In this document: positions 8,749 through 18,163 of the stretch, in pieces
Numbering within the stretch: position 1 is the first letter of the stretch
Layout: each line of letters starts with the position of its first letter
NCBI GenBank assembly: GCA_023412805.1
Contig: JAEZRM010000065.1
Coordinates: 35,886 to 99,885, forward strand
Length of the DNA: 64,000 nucleotides
Source of the DNA: Pseudomonadota bacterium
Lineage (GTDB): Bacteria; Pseudomonadota; Alphaproteobacteria; Rhizobiales; Hyphomicrobiaceae
Direction of reading: 5' to 3'
Translations under genes and position numbers: made by a program
Notes under the pieces: model-generated
Told to the model about the DNA's origin: nothing
The model's database searches: none
The model's input: only the letters and a program-made list of their open reading frames with translations

Positions 8749-9993
8749 TCAGTTCGTGACGACGAGACAGTCGTAGCCCTTGGGTCGGAGCTGATCGCAG
8801 AGCGCCTTCGGCTCGCTCACATTGGCATAAGGCCCGAGGCGCACGCGGTAGAACTTACCCATGCCGCCGAAGACGGTCTCGTCGACTTCGAGCTGCCGCT
8901 GACCGATGGCGCTCGAATAATCCTGGCGCACTTTTGCGGCGACCGTATCGGCCTCCTTGCGGCTGCGCACCGTCGCAATCTGGAGCTTGTAAGCGCCACT
9001 CGCGATGGCGCTCGTCGCAATCTGCGTCTCGCCCTTGCGCGCCCTGGTGGGCTCGGCAACTTTGGCCGTCTTGACGGGCGCTTTAGGCTCGGCCGCTTTG
9101 GCGGTCCTCTGCTCGGGCGTCGCCGACGGTTCTGTTCGAGGCCGCCACTGGGCGCTGCCGCCTGCATCACCCTGCGGGGCCTGCGTCGCGGCGGAATTGC
9201 CCGTGAACAGGCCTGAGAAGAACGACCCGAACCCACCGCCTGACGAGGGGGGATTTGCCGGCGCAGCAGAACGCGGCGGCGGCTCAGCCCTCGCTTGCTG
9301 GCGCGGTTGAGGTGCCTGACGGCGCTCGTTGGCATCGACCGTTGTCCCGCTTTGCCAACTCGATGTCGCGGGGCCCGAAAACGGGGAAGCGCTATTGGCA
9401 GGCGTATCCGCGCTCGCCGCCGGAGCGGGCGTCGAAAATGCACGTCGCGGGAAGCCAGCTTCGGACAGGCTATCGCCAGTGGAGCGCGGCGCAGCTACGC
9501 GCGCCCGGGGTGCAGTCTCCGTACGTGCCGGCGTCGAGGGTGCTGATGCCGTGTTGCCCCCGCTCGCCGAAGGCGCGGCGACACCAACTTCACGCGAAGC
9601 CTCGCTCCGCGCGGCCAGTGCCGCGTTGCGGTCGGTCTCGCTCAGACCGTCCTTGAGCCAGACAGCGCTCGTGAGATCGGCTATGGCCTGCGCCTGGCGC
9701 CCTTTCTTGCGATGGGCAAGGCCGCGCAGATAGAGCGCGCGCGCCATATGATTGTTGGAGAGACCGCCGCGAGAAAGAATGCCCTCGAGCGCGCTCATCG
9801 CGGCGTCGGCATTACCGGCATCGATTGCCTTGGCGGCACCGTCGAGTGCCCGATCGGTCTCATTCGTGGCTGAGGCGCCCTTCGCGGCTCCCTTCGAGGG
9901 CGCACGCTGGGCGTCCGCACCATCGATCCCCCCGATGGTGCATGCGACTGCTACTGCCAACGACAGCGCGATCCTATGCAGGCTCGTGCTCAT
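8749..9993 (-). CDS. TPR and SPOR domain periplasmic protein
   Basis: 414 residues. Signal peptide at 1-28 (ending DGADAQ), a short TPR-like helical region at about 45-135 (HMARALYLRGLAHRKKGR), a long Pro/Ala/Ser-rich linker, and a C-terminal SPOR domain at about 335-414 (YKLQIATVRSRKEAD ... FYRVRLGPYANV ... YDCLVV). SPOR domains bind denuded glycan strands at division sites, so a septal or envelope role is likely. It lies upstream of nothing on its strand until glmS, whose stop is 114 bp away. Confidence 0.8.
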   Translation of the reverse strand: MSTSLHRIALSLAVAVACTIGGIDGADAQRAPSKGAAKGASATNETDRALDGAAKAIDAGNADAAMSALEGILSRGGLSNNHMARALYLRGLAHRKKGRQAQAIADLTSAVWLKDGLSETDRNAALAARSEASREVGVAAPSASGGNTASAPSTPARTETAPRARVAAPRSTGDSLSEAGFPRRAFSTPAPAASADTPANSASPFSGPATSSWQSGTTVDANERRQAPQPRQQARAEPPPRSAAPANPPSSGGGFGSFFSGLFTGNSAATQAPQGDAGGSAQWRPRTEPSATPEQRTAKAAEPKAPVKTAKVAEPTRARKGETQIATSAIASGAYKLQIATVRSRKEADTVAAKVRQDYSSAIGQRQLEVDETVFGGMGKFYRVRLGPYANVSEPKALCDQLRPKGYDCLVVTN

Positions 9994-10106
9994 AACGTGT
10001 CTCCGGGACCCCCTCGTTCCGGTCCGACTCGCGCATCTTTTGTTCAGTTAAGACAAATCTATTTCCCAGGCAATTGTATGACGCGACTTTTCCCCGCTTG
10101 CCGCGC

Positions 10107-11927
10107 CTATTCCACCGTGACCGACTTGGCAAGATTACGCGGCTGATCCACGTCCGTACCCATGAATGTCGCCGTGTGATAGGCGATGAGTTGCATGGGG
10201 AGGGCATAGACAAGCGGCGCGGCAAAAGGATGGACGCTCGGCACACTCAGATGCGTCGCGACACGGCACCCGACCTTCTCGGAATTCGCATCGGAGACCA
10301 GGACGATCTGGCCACCGCGTGCCGCAACCTCCTGCATATTCGAGACGGTCTTCTCGAAGAGATCATCTTCCGGCGCAACGACCACCACGGGCACATTCTC
10401 GTCGATGAGTGCAATGGGACCGTGCTTCATCTCGCCGGCGGCATAGCCCTCGGCGTGGATGTACGAAATCTCCTTGAGCTTCAGCGCACCTTCCATCGCA
10501 ATCGGGAAGGCCGTTCCGCGGCCGAGATAAAGGACATCGCGCGCCTTGGAGAGCCAGGGCGCCATCTCCTCGTACTGCTGCTCCTCGCGCAGCAGGCCGA
10601 CCATATGACGCGGCACTTCCGTCAGGGCCTGGATGAGCTCGTGCTCCATATCGCGCGAGATGGTGCCGCGCGCCCGGCCGATCGCCAACGCGAAGCAAGC
10701 AAGCGTGGCGAGCTGGCAGGTAAAGGCCTTGGTCGAGGCCACACCGATCTCGGGGCCCGCAAGCGTCGGCAGCACCGCGTCGCTCTCGCGCGCGATCGTC
10801 GACGTGCGCACGTTGACGACCGAGAGAATGCGCTGGCCCTGTGCTTTGCAGTAGCGCAGCGTCGCGAGCGTATCCGCCGTCTCTCCCGACTGCGAAATGA
10901 AGAGCGCGACGCCACCCGGCGGCATCGGCGCCTCGCGGTAGCGCATTTCCGACGCCACATCGATCTCGACAGGTATGCGGGCATAGCGCTCGAGCCAGTA
11001 CTTCGCGACGTGGCCTGCGAGATAGGCCGTGCCGCACGCGGAGATCGTCACGCGCGGGATCGTTGCGAGATCGATGCCGAGGTCGGGAAATGCCACCTCG
11101 CCCGCGACGAGATCGATGTAGTTCGTCAGCGTGTGGGAAATCACTTCGGGCTGCTCGTGGATCTCCTTGAGCATGAAGTGCTTGTGATTGCCCTTGTCGA
11201 CCAGGAAGCCGGACGCCGCCGACGTGATGGACTTCCGTTTGACAACGCGATCATGGCGGTCGCGGAACTCGGCGCCGCCGCGATGGAGGACAACCCAGTC
11301 GCCTTCCTCGAGATACGTGATGCGATCGGTGAAGGGCGCGAGCGCGATCGCGTCCGATCCGAGATACATCTCGCCTTCGCCGTGACCGACCGCGAGCGGA
11401 CTTCCCTCGCGCGCACCGATCATGAGGTCGTCGTGACCAGCGAAGATGATCGCGAGCGCGAACGCGCCGCGGAGCTTCTTGAGGGCGATACCTGTTGCCG
11501 TGACCGGATCGGCGCCGCGCCGCATCTCGAGCGTGATGAGATGGGCAACAACCTCCGTGTCCGTCTCCGAGCTGAACGTCGCACCTTCGCGCGCGAGCTC
11601 TTCCTTGATCTCGCGGAAGTTCTCGATGATGCCGTTGTGCACGACCGAGACTTTGTCGGTCATGTGCGGATGGGCGTTCTGTTCGTTCGGTGCGCCATGC
11701 GTCGCCCAGCGCGTATGGCCGATGCCCGCACGCCCCTTGAGCGGCTGGCGCGTCAGACGCTCCGCGAGGTTGCGCAGCTTACCCTCCGCCCGCCGGCGGT
11801 CGAGATGACCGTTCTCCACCGTCGCGACGCCGGCCGAGTCATAGCCGCGATACTCGAGGCGCCGCAGCGCGTCCACGAGTTCATTTGCAACGGGCTTTTC
11901 GCCCAGAATTCCAACGATGCCGCACAT
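10107..11927 (-). CDS. glmS: Glutamine-fructose-6-phosphate aminotransferase (isomerizing)
   Basis: 606 residues. Makes glucosamine-6-phosphate from fructose-6-phosphate and glutamine, the entry to UDP-GlcNAc for peptidoglycan and lipid A. The start is set by MCGIVGI, which leaves Cys2 as the N-terminal nucleophile of the glutaminase domain after Met removal; an upstream in-frame start at 11987 would bury it. Seen in order: class-II amidotransferase (RRLEYRGYDSAG, GHTRWATHG), then two SIS domains (ISQSGETADTLA, GRGTAFPIAMEGALKLKE), and the C-terminal DVDQPRNLAKSVTVE. Confidence 0.97.
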   Translation of the reverse strand: MCGIVGILGEKPVANELVDALRRLEYRGYDSAGVATVENGHLDRRRAEGKLRNLAERLTRQPLKGRAGIGHTRWATHGAPNEQNAHPHMTDKVSVVHNGIIENFREIKEELAREGATFSSETDTEVVAHLITLEMRRGADPVTATGIALKKLRGAFALAIIFAGHDDLMIGAREGSPLAVGHGEGEMYLGSDAIALAPFTDRITYLEEGDWVVLHRGGAEFRDRHDRVVKRKSITSAASGFLVDKGNHKHFMLKEIHEQPEVISHTLTNYIDLVAGEVAFPDLGIDLATIPRVTISACGTAYLAGHVAKYWLERYARIPVEIDVASEMRYREAPMPPGGVALFISQSGETADTLATLRYCKAQGQRILSVVNVRTSTIARESDAVLPTLAGPEIGVASTKAFTCQLATLACFALAIGRARGTISRDMEHELIQALTEVPRHMVGLLREEQQYEEMAPWLSKARDVLYLGRGTAFPIAMEGALKLKEISYIHAEGYAAGEMKHGPIALIDENVPVVVVAPEDDLFEKTVSNMQEVAARGGQIVLVSDANSEKVGCRVATHLSVPSVHPFAAPLVYALPMQLIAYHTATFMGTDVDQPRNLAKSVTVE

Positions 11928-12122
11928 ACGGTTTTCTCTTGCCCCGCGAATCGGCCGACGTGAGTGTTGTAGCTGAGCTACAAGCAAGCCGCCTAGGCTC
12001 GCAATTCACGTTCGGTTACCATGGTTTTCTCGCAAATAAGGGGCCACACCCGCGACTGAAGGAAGCGCAGGGGTGCGACAAAGTTAATTTCGAGCACCAG
12101 CGCTCCGAGCGCCTACGCAAAG

Positions 12123-12157
12123 TTGCAAAGGCAAAGGGGCAGGTCTCCCCGCCCCTT
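12123..12157 (-). terminator. Rho-independent terminator candidate after the NTF2-like gene
   Basis: Read on the minus strand, AAGGGGC and GCCCCTT (12157-12151 and 12140-12134) form a 7-bp stem around a 10-nt loop and are followed by a T-rich run (TTTGCCTTTGC). It begins about 50 bp after the stop of the gene ending at 12205. Confidence 0.45.
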
Positions 12158-12204
12158 GCGTCCCATACGATCGTCAACCGGCGTCCAACCGCCGCCGGGG
12201 CGCG

Positions 12205-12579
12205 CTACTCGCGCACATCCGCGCGGAAAGTCTTCGAGACGATCTGCCAGCCGCCATTGAGCTTCAACAGCTGCAGGTAATCCGTGAAGTACCGCGGATG
12301 GATCGAGCACTCGACCTTCACGTGTGCCGTTTCCGGCCCCGCGAAGTCGATCGAGACTATGCGGTCGGTCCGCTTCAGCCCTTTGGACTTGGCCGACGGA
12401 CGGCTCTTGACCATCTCGAACCACTTCTCGCGCGGAAGATCGCTCACCTTGCCGTCGGTCACCGAATAGAGGTGACTACCCTCATGGAAAGCCTGCCCGA
12501 GCTTGCTGACGTCGCCCTCGTGCAAGCCGTCGAAATAGGTCCAGATCACCTTCTCGATCGCCTCGATCTCTGTCGCCAT
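12205..12579 (-). CDS. NTF2-like / lumazine-binding-like small protein
   Basis: 124 residues from ATG 12579, preceded by GAGGAAGG; a longer in-frame start at 12636 would overlap the upstream gene. It has the NTF2-like cone-fold pattern: an N-terminal helix ending YFDGLHEGD, a mid segment HLYSVTDGKV, and C-terminal strands (HVKVECSIHPRYFTDYLQLLKLNGGWQIVSK). This resembles the putative lumazine-binding subgroup of NTF2-like proteins. Function unknown. It follows the solute-binding-like gene by 29 bp, so the two form an operon. Confidence 0.65.
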   Translation of the reverse strand: MATEIEAIEKVIWTYFDGLHEGDVSKLGQAFHEGSHLYSVTDGKVSDLPREKWFEMVKSRPSAKSKGLKRTDRIVSIDFAGPETAHVKVECSIHPRYFTDYLQLLKLNGGWQIVSKTFRADVRE

Positions 12580-12608
12580 AGTCCCTTCCTCCTCACTGCC
12601 TCTTGAAC

Positions 12609-13517
12609 TCACGTCGTAGCAGGTGGTGCCGCACAAACCTGCTCGTAAGCGTAGCGCTCCTTCAGCGTACCGAAGTGCTCGAAAACGTCGAGCGCGACTT
12701 CAAAAGCGGGTCGCGTGATCTCGACATGCGGCGTCCAGCAGCCGAGCTTCTGATACGAGGCGATGCAGCGCGCGAGCACGTCCTCGTCGATCTTCGGGAA
12801 GTACGATTTCTCCGCGCGAGCAATTTCCGCCGCCGGTGTCGCAAGCATGTATTTGCGTGTCTTGGCGTAAGCGCGCGTGAAGGCCTTGGCCGTATCAGTC
12901 GCGAGCCATTCGCGCGTCGACGCGAGACTCGAAAATGCGACCGGACCGATCTTCGGGCCGACCTCCGCCACGATGGGGCCGACGCCGTCGAATTCGAGCT
13001 GCTGCGGGAAGGGGCCCTGCTGCTGCACGTACTGGCCCTGACCTGCGCGGAAAGCCTTGTCGATATCGCCGGCACCACCCGGCGTAATCGCCTTGATCTT
13101 GCTGAAGTCGATACCCGCCTTGTGGCAGGCATACTTGAACATGGCGAGCGGCTGTCCCCCGCCGAACATGACGACCTCGGCGCCTTCAAGCTTCTTCCAG
13201 TTGAAGTTCGGATCAGGCTCGCGTCCGTTGATGAAAAAACCGTCCATCTCGTTGATCTGAGCGAAATGGACCGCAAGCGGCTTCTCACCCTTGGCAAGCG
13301 AGGTGAAAGCCTGGCTCGGCGCGGTCTGGATGACTTGGGCCTTGCCTTCCTCGAGCGACTTGATGGCCGATACGCCCGGCGGTGCCACCGACCATGAGGC
13401 ATCGAGCCCTTCCTCCTTCAGGAAGCCGCCCGACATGACCGAAATCAGCGGCGAATAGAACGCCGAGAACAGCGTGAATTCGATATGGATTTTCTCCACT
13501 TGGTGCCTTTCTCCCAT
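12609..13517 (-). CDS. ABC-transporter substrate-binding-like protein (NMT1/SsuA type), no signal peptide
   Basis: 302 residues with the type-II periplasmic binding fold of nitrate/sulfonate/thiamine-precursor binding proteins: SAFYSPLISVMSGGFLKEEGLD, then LEEGKAQVIQTAPSQAF, and the hinge region EVVMFGGGQPLAMFKYACHKAG. The protein begins MGERHQVEKIHIEFTLF with no hydrophobic leader, and no permease or ATPase gene is adjacent. It may be cytosolic or mis-started upstream. It is followed closely by the NTF2-like gene. Ligand unknown. Confidence 0.65.
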   Translation of the reverse strand: MGERHQVEKIHIEFTLFSAFYSPLISVMSGGFLKEEGLDASWSVAPPGVSAIKSLEEGKAQVIQTAPSQAFTSLAKGEKPLAVHFAQINEMDGFFINGREPDPNFNWKKLEGAEVVMFGGGQPLAMFKYACHKAGIDFSKIKAITPGGAGDIDKAFRAGQGQYVQQQGPFPQQLEFDGVGPIVAEVGPKIGPVAFSSLASTREWLATDTAKAFTRAYAKTRKYMLATPAAEIARAEKSYFPKIDEDVLARCIASYQKLGCWTPHVEITRPAFEVALDVFEHFGTLKERYAYEQVCAAPPATT

Positions 13518-13714
13518 ACTCGTGTTGTTGTGGTGCGCGCGAACTTACGCGTCCATGCATTGGCCGAAAATGTCGCTCACGGCGCGAAGTTCCGCGCCTG
13601 CTGCGGACTATCCAGGCGGGCATACTCAAGAGAAGGCTCAAGGAGGTCAAGTCGCGCGGGCCAGGAGGGTATCAGCCCTTCGTGATCCGCACGCTGCGCA
13701 ACTGCAGCGACGAG

Positions 13715-14791
13715 CTATGCTTTTGCCGCTTCCATAACCTCTCGCAGCACGCGGGCGTAATTGCCTATCGCGATCTTGCGCACGCGATCTGCCGCGAGCT
13801 TGCGCTCGAGATGGCGCACGACGCGGCGCAGGTCCGCATAGCTGGAGATGGGCGAGTTGCCGAGTGCGTTCATGTCCGTTCCAAAGGCGACGTGGTCATC
13901 GCCGAGCCAGCCGGCCATCTCGATCAGGCGATCACCGTAAGCCTCGACGGTCGCCCCGACGTCCGATCGCAGCGCCCAGAGACCGACGACGCCGCCTTTT
14001 GCAGCGATCTGCTTGGCTTGGTCGAAATCGAGTTGGCGCACCTGAAACATCGATCGTGGCTTGCCTGCCGCACTCTTCTTGCTCACGGAGCTGTGCGACC
14101 ACACGAGCGGCGCCTTCGCCACCGCAAGCGTGTGCTCGACGGCGGCGCGCGTGCTGTGCGCGAGGTCGACGAGAATGCCGAGTCGGTTGCATTCCTCGAT
14201 GACCTTGCGACCGAAGTCCGTGAGGCCACCGTGCTGCGGCGGCTCGGTCTGAAAATCGCCGATCGTATTGCGGACGAAATGTACGAGCTGGATATGACGC
14301 ACACCAAGTTCGTGCGCCACCTTGAGACCCTCGATGCCATCGTCGAGAAAACTCGCGCCCTCGACCGAGAGCACGACGTGCGGCTCACCCTTGAGCGCGA
14401 GGTCGAGATCCGCCGGCGTCGTGGCGATCTTGATCTTCTGATCGGCGGCGTGCTTGCGAGCGCGCGCAATCTCCTCCTTGAACCACTTCGTGGCGGCGCC
14501 GGACTTCGGCGCACCTTTCTGGCGCAGACCCTGACGTGTCGGGCGGATCCAGGGCTGATCTCCGACGAGCGACCACGAGACAAGTGTCGCGTTGCCCTCG
14601 CCCATGAGCTTGCCGAGCGGGCGCACCGAAGCCGGCTGGCGGCTGATCCCGAAGAACAGATGCGCGTGCATATCGCCGATCGGGATCGTGCTGCTGTCAC
14701 CAGCGCGCAGCGCAGCGATGGGAGAGATGGTCACAGCGGCCGCAGCACCCAGCATCAACGTGCGACGGTCCACCTGAAAGCCAGCCCGCAT
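13715..14791 (-). CDS. Membrane dipeptidase (peptidase M19), Tat-exported
   Basis: 358 residues. N-terminus has a twin-arginine motif (DRRTLMLGAAAAVTI) ending near LRAGDS, so export in folded form is likely. The M19 zinc-ligand pattern can be followed: DMHAH, VEGAS, DLAHST, WSHSS and AFGTDM. Family members hydrolyse dipeptides or D-amino-acid dipeptides in the periplasm. Its own transcription unit; the papain-like gene upstream on the same strand is 69 bp away. Confidence 0.85.
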   Translation of the reverse strand: MRAGFQVDRRTLMLGAAAAVTISPIAALRAGDSSTIPIGDMHAHLFFGISRQPASVRPLGKLMGEGNATLVSWSLVGDQPWIRPTRQGLRQKGAPKSGAATKWFKEEIARARKHAADQKIKIATTPADLDLALKGEPHVVLSVEGASFLDDGIEGLKVAHELGVRHIQLVHFVRNTIGDFQTEPPQHGGLTDFGRKVIEECNRLGILVDLAHSTRAAVEHTLAVAKAPLVWSHSSVSKKSAAGKPRSMFQVRQLDFDQAKQIAAKGGVVGLWALRSDVGATVEAYGDRLIEMAGWLGDDHVAFGTDMNALGNSPISSYADLRRVVRHLERKLAADRVRKIAIGNYARVLREVMEAAKA

Positions 14792-14860
14792 GTGTGTTTT
14801 ATCCAGTCATGGAAAAAGCAATGCGGGCGACCGCTCGATGGATCGCCCGCTGATCGGTCA

Positions 14861-16144
14861 CTACTCGAACATCACGGTCGCCACGTAGTCTAACTTGCGA
14901 TTGTTGTTCGTACGCGGCAGCAGCGTGTTGATAAGGTAGGAAGTCGGTGAATAGTTGTCGGGCACTTGCGTCCGGAAGGCCGCACTGGCGACCAATGTCT
15001 GTGCGCGCCGCCATCCGCCTGCTGCCGCGTTCTTGTAGTAGTCCTTCAGCGGCGTGAAGCGCGGCTCCATCTCCTTCGCGACGGTCTGATGGCCGGATGA
15101 CATCTTCGCCAGAGCTTTCGGATCCTCGACGAAGATCGACTCCAGCAGCGGGTCGCGCTTGTCTGCCGGCAACTTCATGGCGTCGACCACAAGGAGGGGC
15201 CCCTCGCCGAGGCCGACCTTGGCCCGCGTCGTGCGAGTCGACATGAAGGTGCCCGTCGCAGGCAATGGCTCCATGAGCGGCGAGACGCAGGACGGAATGC
15301 GGCTCTGCTTGAAGCTGTCGCCCGTCTTGGCGGGATCGCAATTCCTCAGCGCGAGGATGGACCACACGAACTCCGAGCAGAACATGCTCGTCTGCCCAGC
15401 CGGGCTCTGCCCGAGGCCGAGGCGTGCAAGATGCTGCACGAAGTCGAGCGGACGGCCCGACTTGTATTTCGGCGCGTTGTAGTCGTCGTTGAAGCTGATC
15501 TGCGCGGGATAGATCTTCTTGGCTTGCTGGTTGATCCGCATCGCCCAGGCGAGGATCGCGGCGCGCTGCGCATCCGTCAGACCGCGCGGCCTGATGATGT
15601 GAATGAACTTGAGCGTGCGATAATGTTCGCTGTCGAAGTTGCCTGCGTAATTTCCGCCGAGATACTCGGCATTGAGCGGAATATCGAGCTGCCGCGCGAC
15701 GCCGTCCCGTACATAGGCGATGCCGGTGTGGCTGATGCCCATCTGAATATTTGGATAGGCACCACCACCGCCCCACTCAGGCCGGAACGTGAGGATGATG
15801 TCGCCGGTCTGGATGAGGCCGCTCTTGGCCATGCGCGCACCGAAGCCGGAGCGCTTCGCCACGATCAGGCGCAGGCCGACATCCCCCTGCGCACCCTTGG
15901 CATCGGGATGCTTGAAGTCGATGAGCCGATCCGTCGTGTTTATGTTCTTGGGCAGCGTCAGCCGGGCGCTCGCCGGCACGGCGAGATAGACCGGCATGTC
16001 GAGCCGGCGCGCCATGTCCTGGTTGGTCTTCTCGTTATAGGTGAACTCCGCGGCCCAGAGCGGCGCGGCAGACACTGCGAGAACAACCGCCGTCGTAACA
16101 GCGGAGACGCGCAAGAGGAGCGCGGTAAAAGGCTTCCCGGACAT
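14861..16144 (-). CDS. Secreted permuted-papain-like (YiiX/C92 type) protein
   Basis: 427 residues. Signal peptide at about 1-32 (ending PLWAAE). The candidate catalytic residues follow the order expected of permuted NlpC/P60 (YaeF/YiiX) enzymes: a histidine in GISHTGIAYV and, about 140 residues later, a cysteine in SMFCSEFVWSIL, with hydrophobic strands around both. Such enzymes act as amidases or lipid-linked peptide hydrolases. The ~150-residue C-terminal part is unfamiliar. Neighbours the M19 dipeptidase, consistent with periplasmic amide hydrolysis. Confidence 0.55.
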   Translation of the reverse strand: MSGKPFTALLLRVSAVTTAVVLAVSAAPLWAAEFTYNEKTNQDMARRLDMPVYLAVPASARLTLPKNINTTDRLIDFKHPDAKGAQGDVGLRLIVAKRSGFGARMAKSGLIQTGDIILTFRPEWGGGGAYPNIQMGISHTGIAYVRDGVARQLDIPLNAEYLGGNYAGNFDSEHYRTLKFIHIIRPRGLTDAQRAAILAWAMRINQQAKKIYPAQISFNDDYNAPKYKSGRPLDFVQHLARLGLGQSPAGQTSMFCSEFVWSILALRNCDPAKTGDSFKQSRIPSCVSPLMEPLPATGTFMSTRTTRAKVGLGEGPLLVVDAMKLPADKRDPLLESIFVEDPKALAKMSSGHQTVAKEMEPRFTPLKDYYKNAAAGGWRRAQTLVASAAFRTQVPDNYSPTSYLINTLLPRTNNNRKLDYVATVMFE

Positions 16145-16271
16145 ACTTCCCTCCGTGCGTTAACCCTGCTCCCTCTAGCATCTTTGGGGCAGCGGCCAAA
16201 CGACGAGGCGCCAGCTATCCACGTCCCATCGGACGTGTGGCACGAAGGGCACGGAATCAGGTGAAAATGGG

Positions 16272-18038
16272 CTAAAAGGGCCAGAAGACGGGAATGAAGA
16301 TCACACCCAGCAGCCAGAAAATGAGGTTGAGCGGCAAGCCGACTTTGATGAAATCGACAAATCGGTAGCCGCCCGCGCTGTAGACCATCGTATTGGTCTG
16401 ATATCCCACTGGCGTGGCAAAACTCGTCGAAGCCGCGAAGGTTACCGCGATGAGGAAGGGTGTCGGATCGACGCCCAGCAGCTTCGCGAGAGACATCCCG
16501 ATGGGCGTGAGCAGCACGGCCGCAGCCGCATTGCTCATGATTTCGGACAGCAGTAGCGCGACGAGATACATGACGGCGAGCACGACGAAAGGTCCAAGCT
16601 CGCGAACCTGCCCGATGGTGTGCTCGACGAGAAAGGCCGCGGCGCCCGTCTGGCTCATGGCGATACCTAGAGGCATCAGGCCGGCGAGGAGCATGATAAT
16701 GCGCCAATCAATCGCCTCGTAGACTTCATCGGCCTTGAGACATCCGGTCAGCACCATCGCAACGGCACCGAGAACGGATGTAATCACGATCGGCACCCAA
16801 CCGATCGCCGACACGCCAATCACCATAACCATGATCAGGAGCGCGATCTGCGCGCTCCAACTGTGGGATTTGCTGGCCTCACGTTCGGTCATGACGATCA
16901 CGTTTGCGTCCCGGCGCAGCCCCGCCATCTCCGTTTCCGGCGTGATCATCAGCAGGATGTCGCCGACGTTGAGCGTCACGTCCTTCAGTTTCTCGCGGAG
17001 AATCTGACCGCGGCGATGGATCGCGAGCACCGTGGCATTGTGCTGCCAGCGGATATCCAACGTCGCTAGGCTGCTGCCCGCGATGCGCGAATTCGGCGCG
17101 ATCATCACCTCCGTGAGAACCTGATCGGCTTCCCGGAACTGGCGCGCGCGCAGCTTGAATTCAGGCTCGATCTCCAGCCCGGTATTCTTCCTCAGATCAT
17201 CGAGTTTCGACCAGTCGCCGCGTGCGAGCAGTACGTCGCCCTCCTCCAGGATCTGCGCGCGTGGCGACCATACTTTTTCATCGCCCCTCAGCAGCTCGAG
17301 CACGAACACGCCGTGTTCCTCGCCGAGCTTGGCTTCTCCGACCGACGTGCCGATCAGCGACGACTCGGGCATGACGCGCAGCTCGGTAATGTATTTGCCG
17401 AGCTCATAGTTCTCGACGAGCTCGGAGGTACGCTTGTCCGGCAGCAGCCAATAGCCGATCGTCAGAAGATAGAGACAGCCCGCCGCCATGCAGATGAGGC
17501 CGAGAGGCGTGAACTCGAACATGCTGAAGCCCGGATGCCCCAGGTCCTTGGCCATGGAGTTGACCAGCAGGTTCGTCGACGTGCCGACCAAGGTGCAAAC
17601 GCCGGCCATCTGCGAAACATACGACAACGGTATCAACGCCTTCGACGCCGAAATCCCGATGGCGGCGGTCGCCGAGATGACGATGGGCATGAAGACGGCA
17701 ACGACAGCCGTATTGTTCACGAAGGGCGCGACGACTGCGAGCACACCGAAGAGCGTCAGCAGGAACAGCCATGGCTGCTTCGTACGGCTCAGCATCCGGC
17801 CAATGCCCGAGAGCGCGCCGCTTTTCTGAAGCCCCGCCGCGAGGACGAACATCGCCGCGACGGTAATCGTGGCCTGACTGCTGAAGCCGCTTACTGCCTG
17901 CTCGACGTTGACCAGCCCCAGCACCGCGAGGCTCGTCAGCACCAGCAGTGCCACCGCATCCATGCGGAGTTTTTCGGTGGCGAACAGAACGATCGCCGAT
18001 AGGGAAATCAGAAGGACGAGTACGATCTCGATCGTCAT
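16272..18038 (-). CDS. SLC13-family permease with two RCK_C domains
   Basis: 588 residues from ATG 18038 (MTIEIVLVLL); the longer in-frame start at 18092 adds 18 non-hydrophobic residues. The hydrophobic N-terminal half (SLC13/DASS-like, with SGFSSQATITVAAMFVLAAGL and a NNTAVVAVFMP motif) and C-terminal half surround a soluble centre at about 200-370 with two TrkA-C-like repeats (ELRVMPESSLIGTSVGE and EVMIAPNSRIAGSSL). The second half repeats the family motif (LSEIMSNAAAAVLL). Probably transports an anion such as sulfate or a dicarboxylate. Confidence 0.85.
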   Translation of the reverse strand: MTIEIVLVLLISLSAIVLFATEKLRMDAVALLVLTSLAVLGLVNVEQAVSGFSSQATITVAAMFVLAAGLQKSGALSGIGRMLSRTKQPWLFLLTLFGVLAVVAPFVNNTAVVAVFMPIVISATAAIGISASKALIPLSYVSQMAGVCTLVGTSTNLLVNSMAKDLGHPGFSMFEFTPLGLICMAAGCLYLLTIGYWLLPDKRTSELVENYELGKYITELRVMPESSLIGTSVGEAKLGEEHGVFVLELLRGDEKVWSPRAQILEEGDVLLARGDWSKLDDLRKNTGLEIEPEFKLRARQFREADQVLTEVMIAPNSRIAGSSLATLDIRWQHNATVLAIHRRGQILREKLKDVTLNVGDILLMITPETEMAGLRRDANVIVMTEREASKSHSWSAQIALLIMVMVIGVSAIGWVPIVITSVLGAVAMVLTGCLKADEVYEAIDWRIIMLLAGLMPLGIAMSQTGAAAFLVEHTIGQVRELGPFVVLAVMYLVALLLSEIMSNAAAAVLLTPIGMSLAKLLGVDPTPFLIAVTFAASTSFATPVGYQTNTMVYSAGGYRFVDFIKVGLPLNLIFWLLGVIFIPVFWPF

Positions 18039-18163
18039 ATGCGAGTGCCCCGTTGCCCTTCCCGCCAGCGTACCTAATGCGCCAGAGTGCAAAAGCGTTG
18101 CATCAAGACGATATCGGATTGCTTAAGATTGCTCCAATCATCGCGAGGCGTGGGGCTCCACAC

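Noticed and set aside
10074..11963. Long plus-strand ORF of 629 codons opposite glmS
   Set aside because: It is the antisense of glmS, whose protein is unmistakable. Long antisense frames are expected in high-GC coding DNA; the antisense product is Arg/His-rich with no domain.
11928..12122. glmS ribozyme or riboswitch
   Set aside because: The glmS ribozyme is known from Gram-positives; no core pseudoknot or conserved element is recognisable in the glmS leader.
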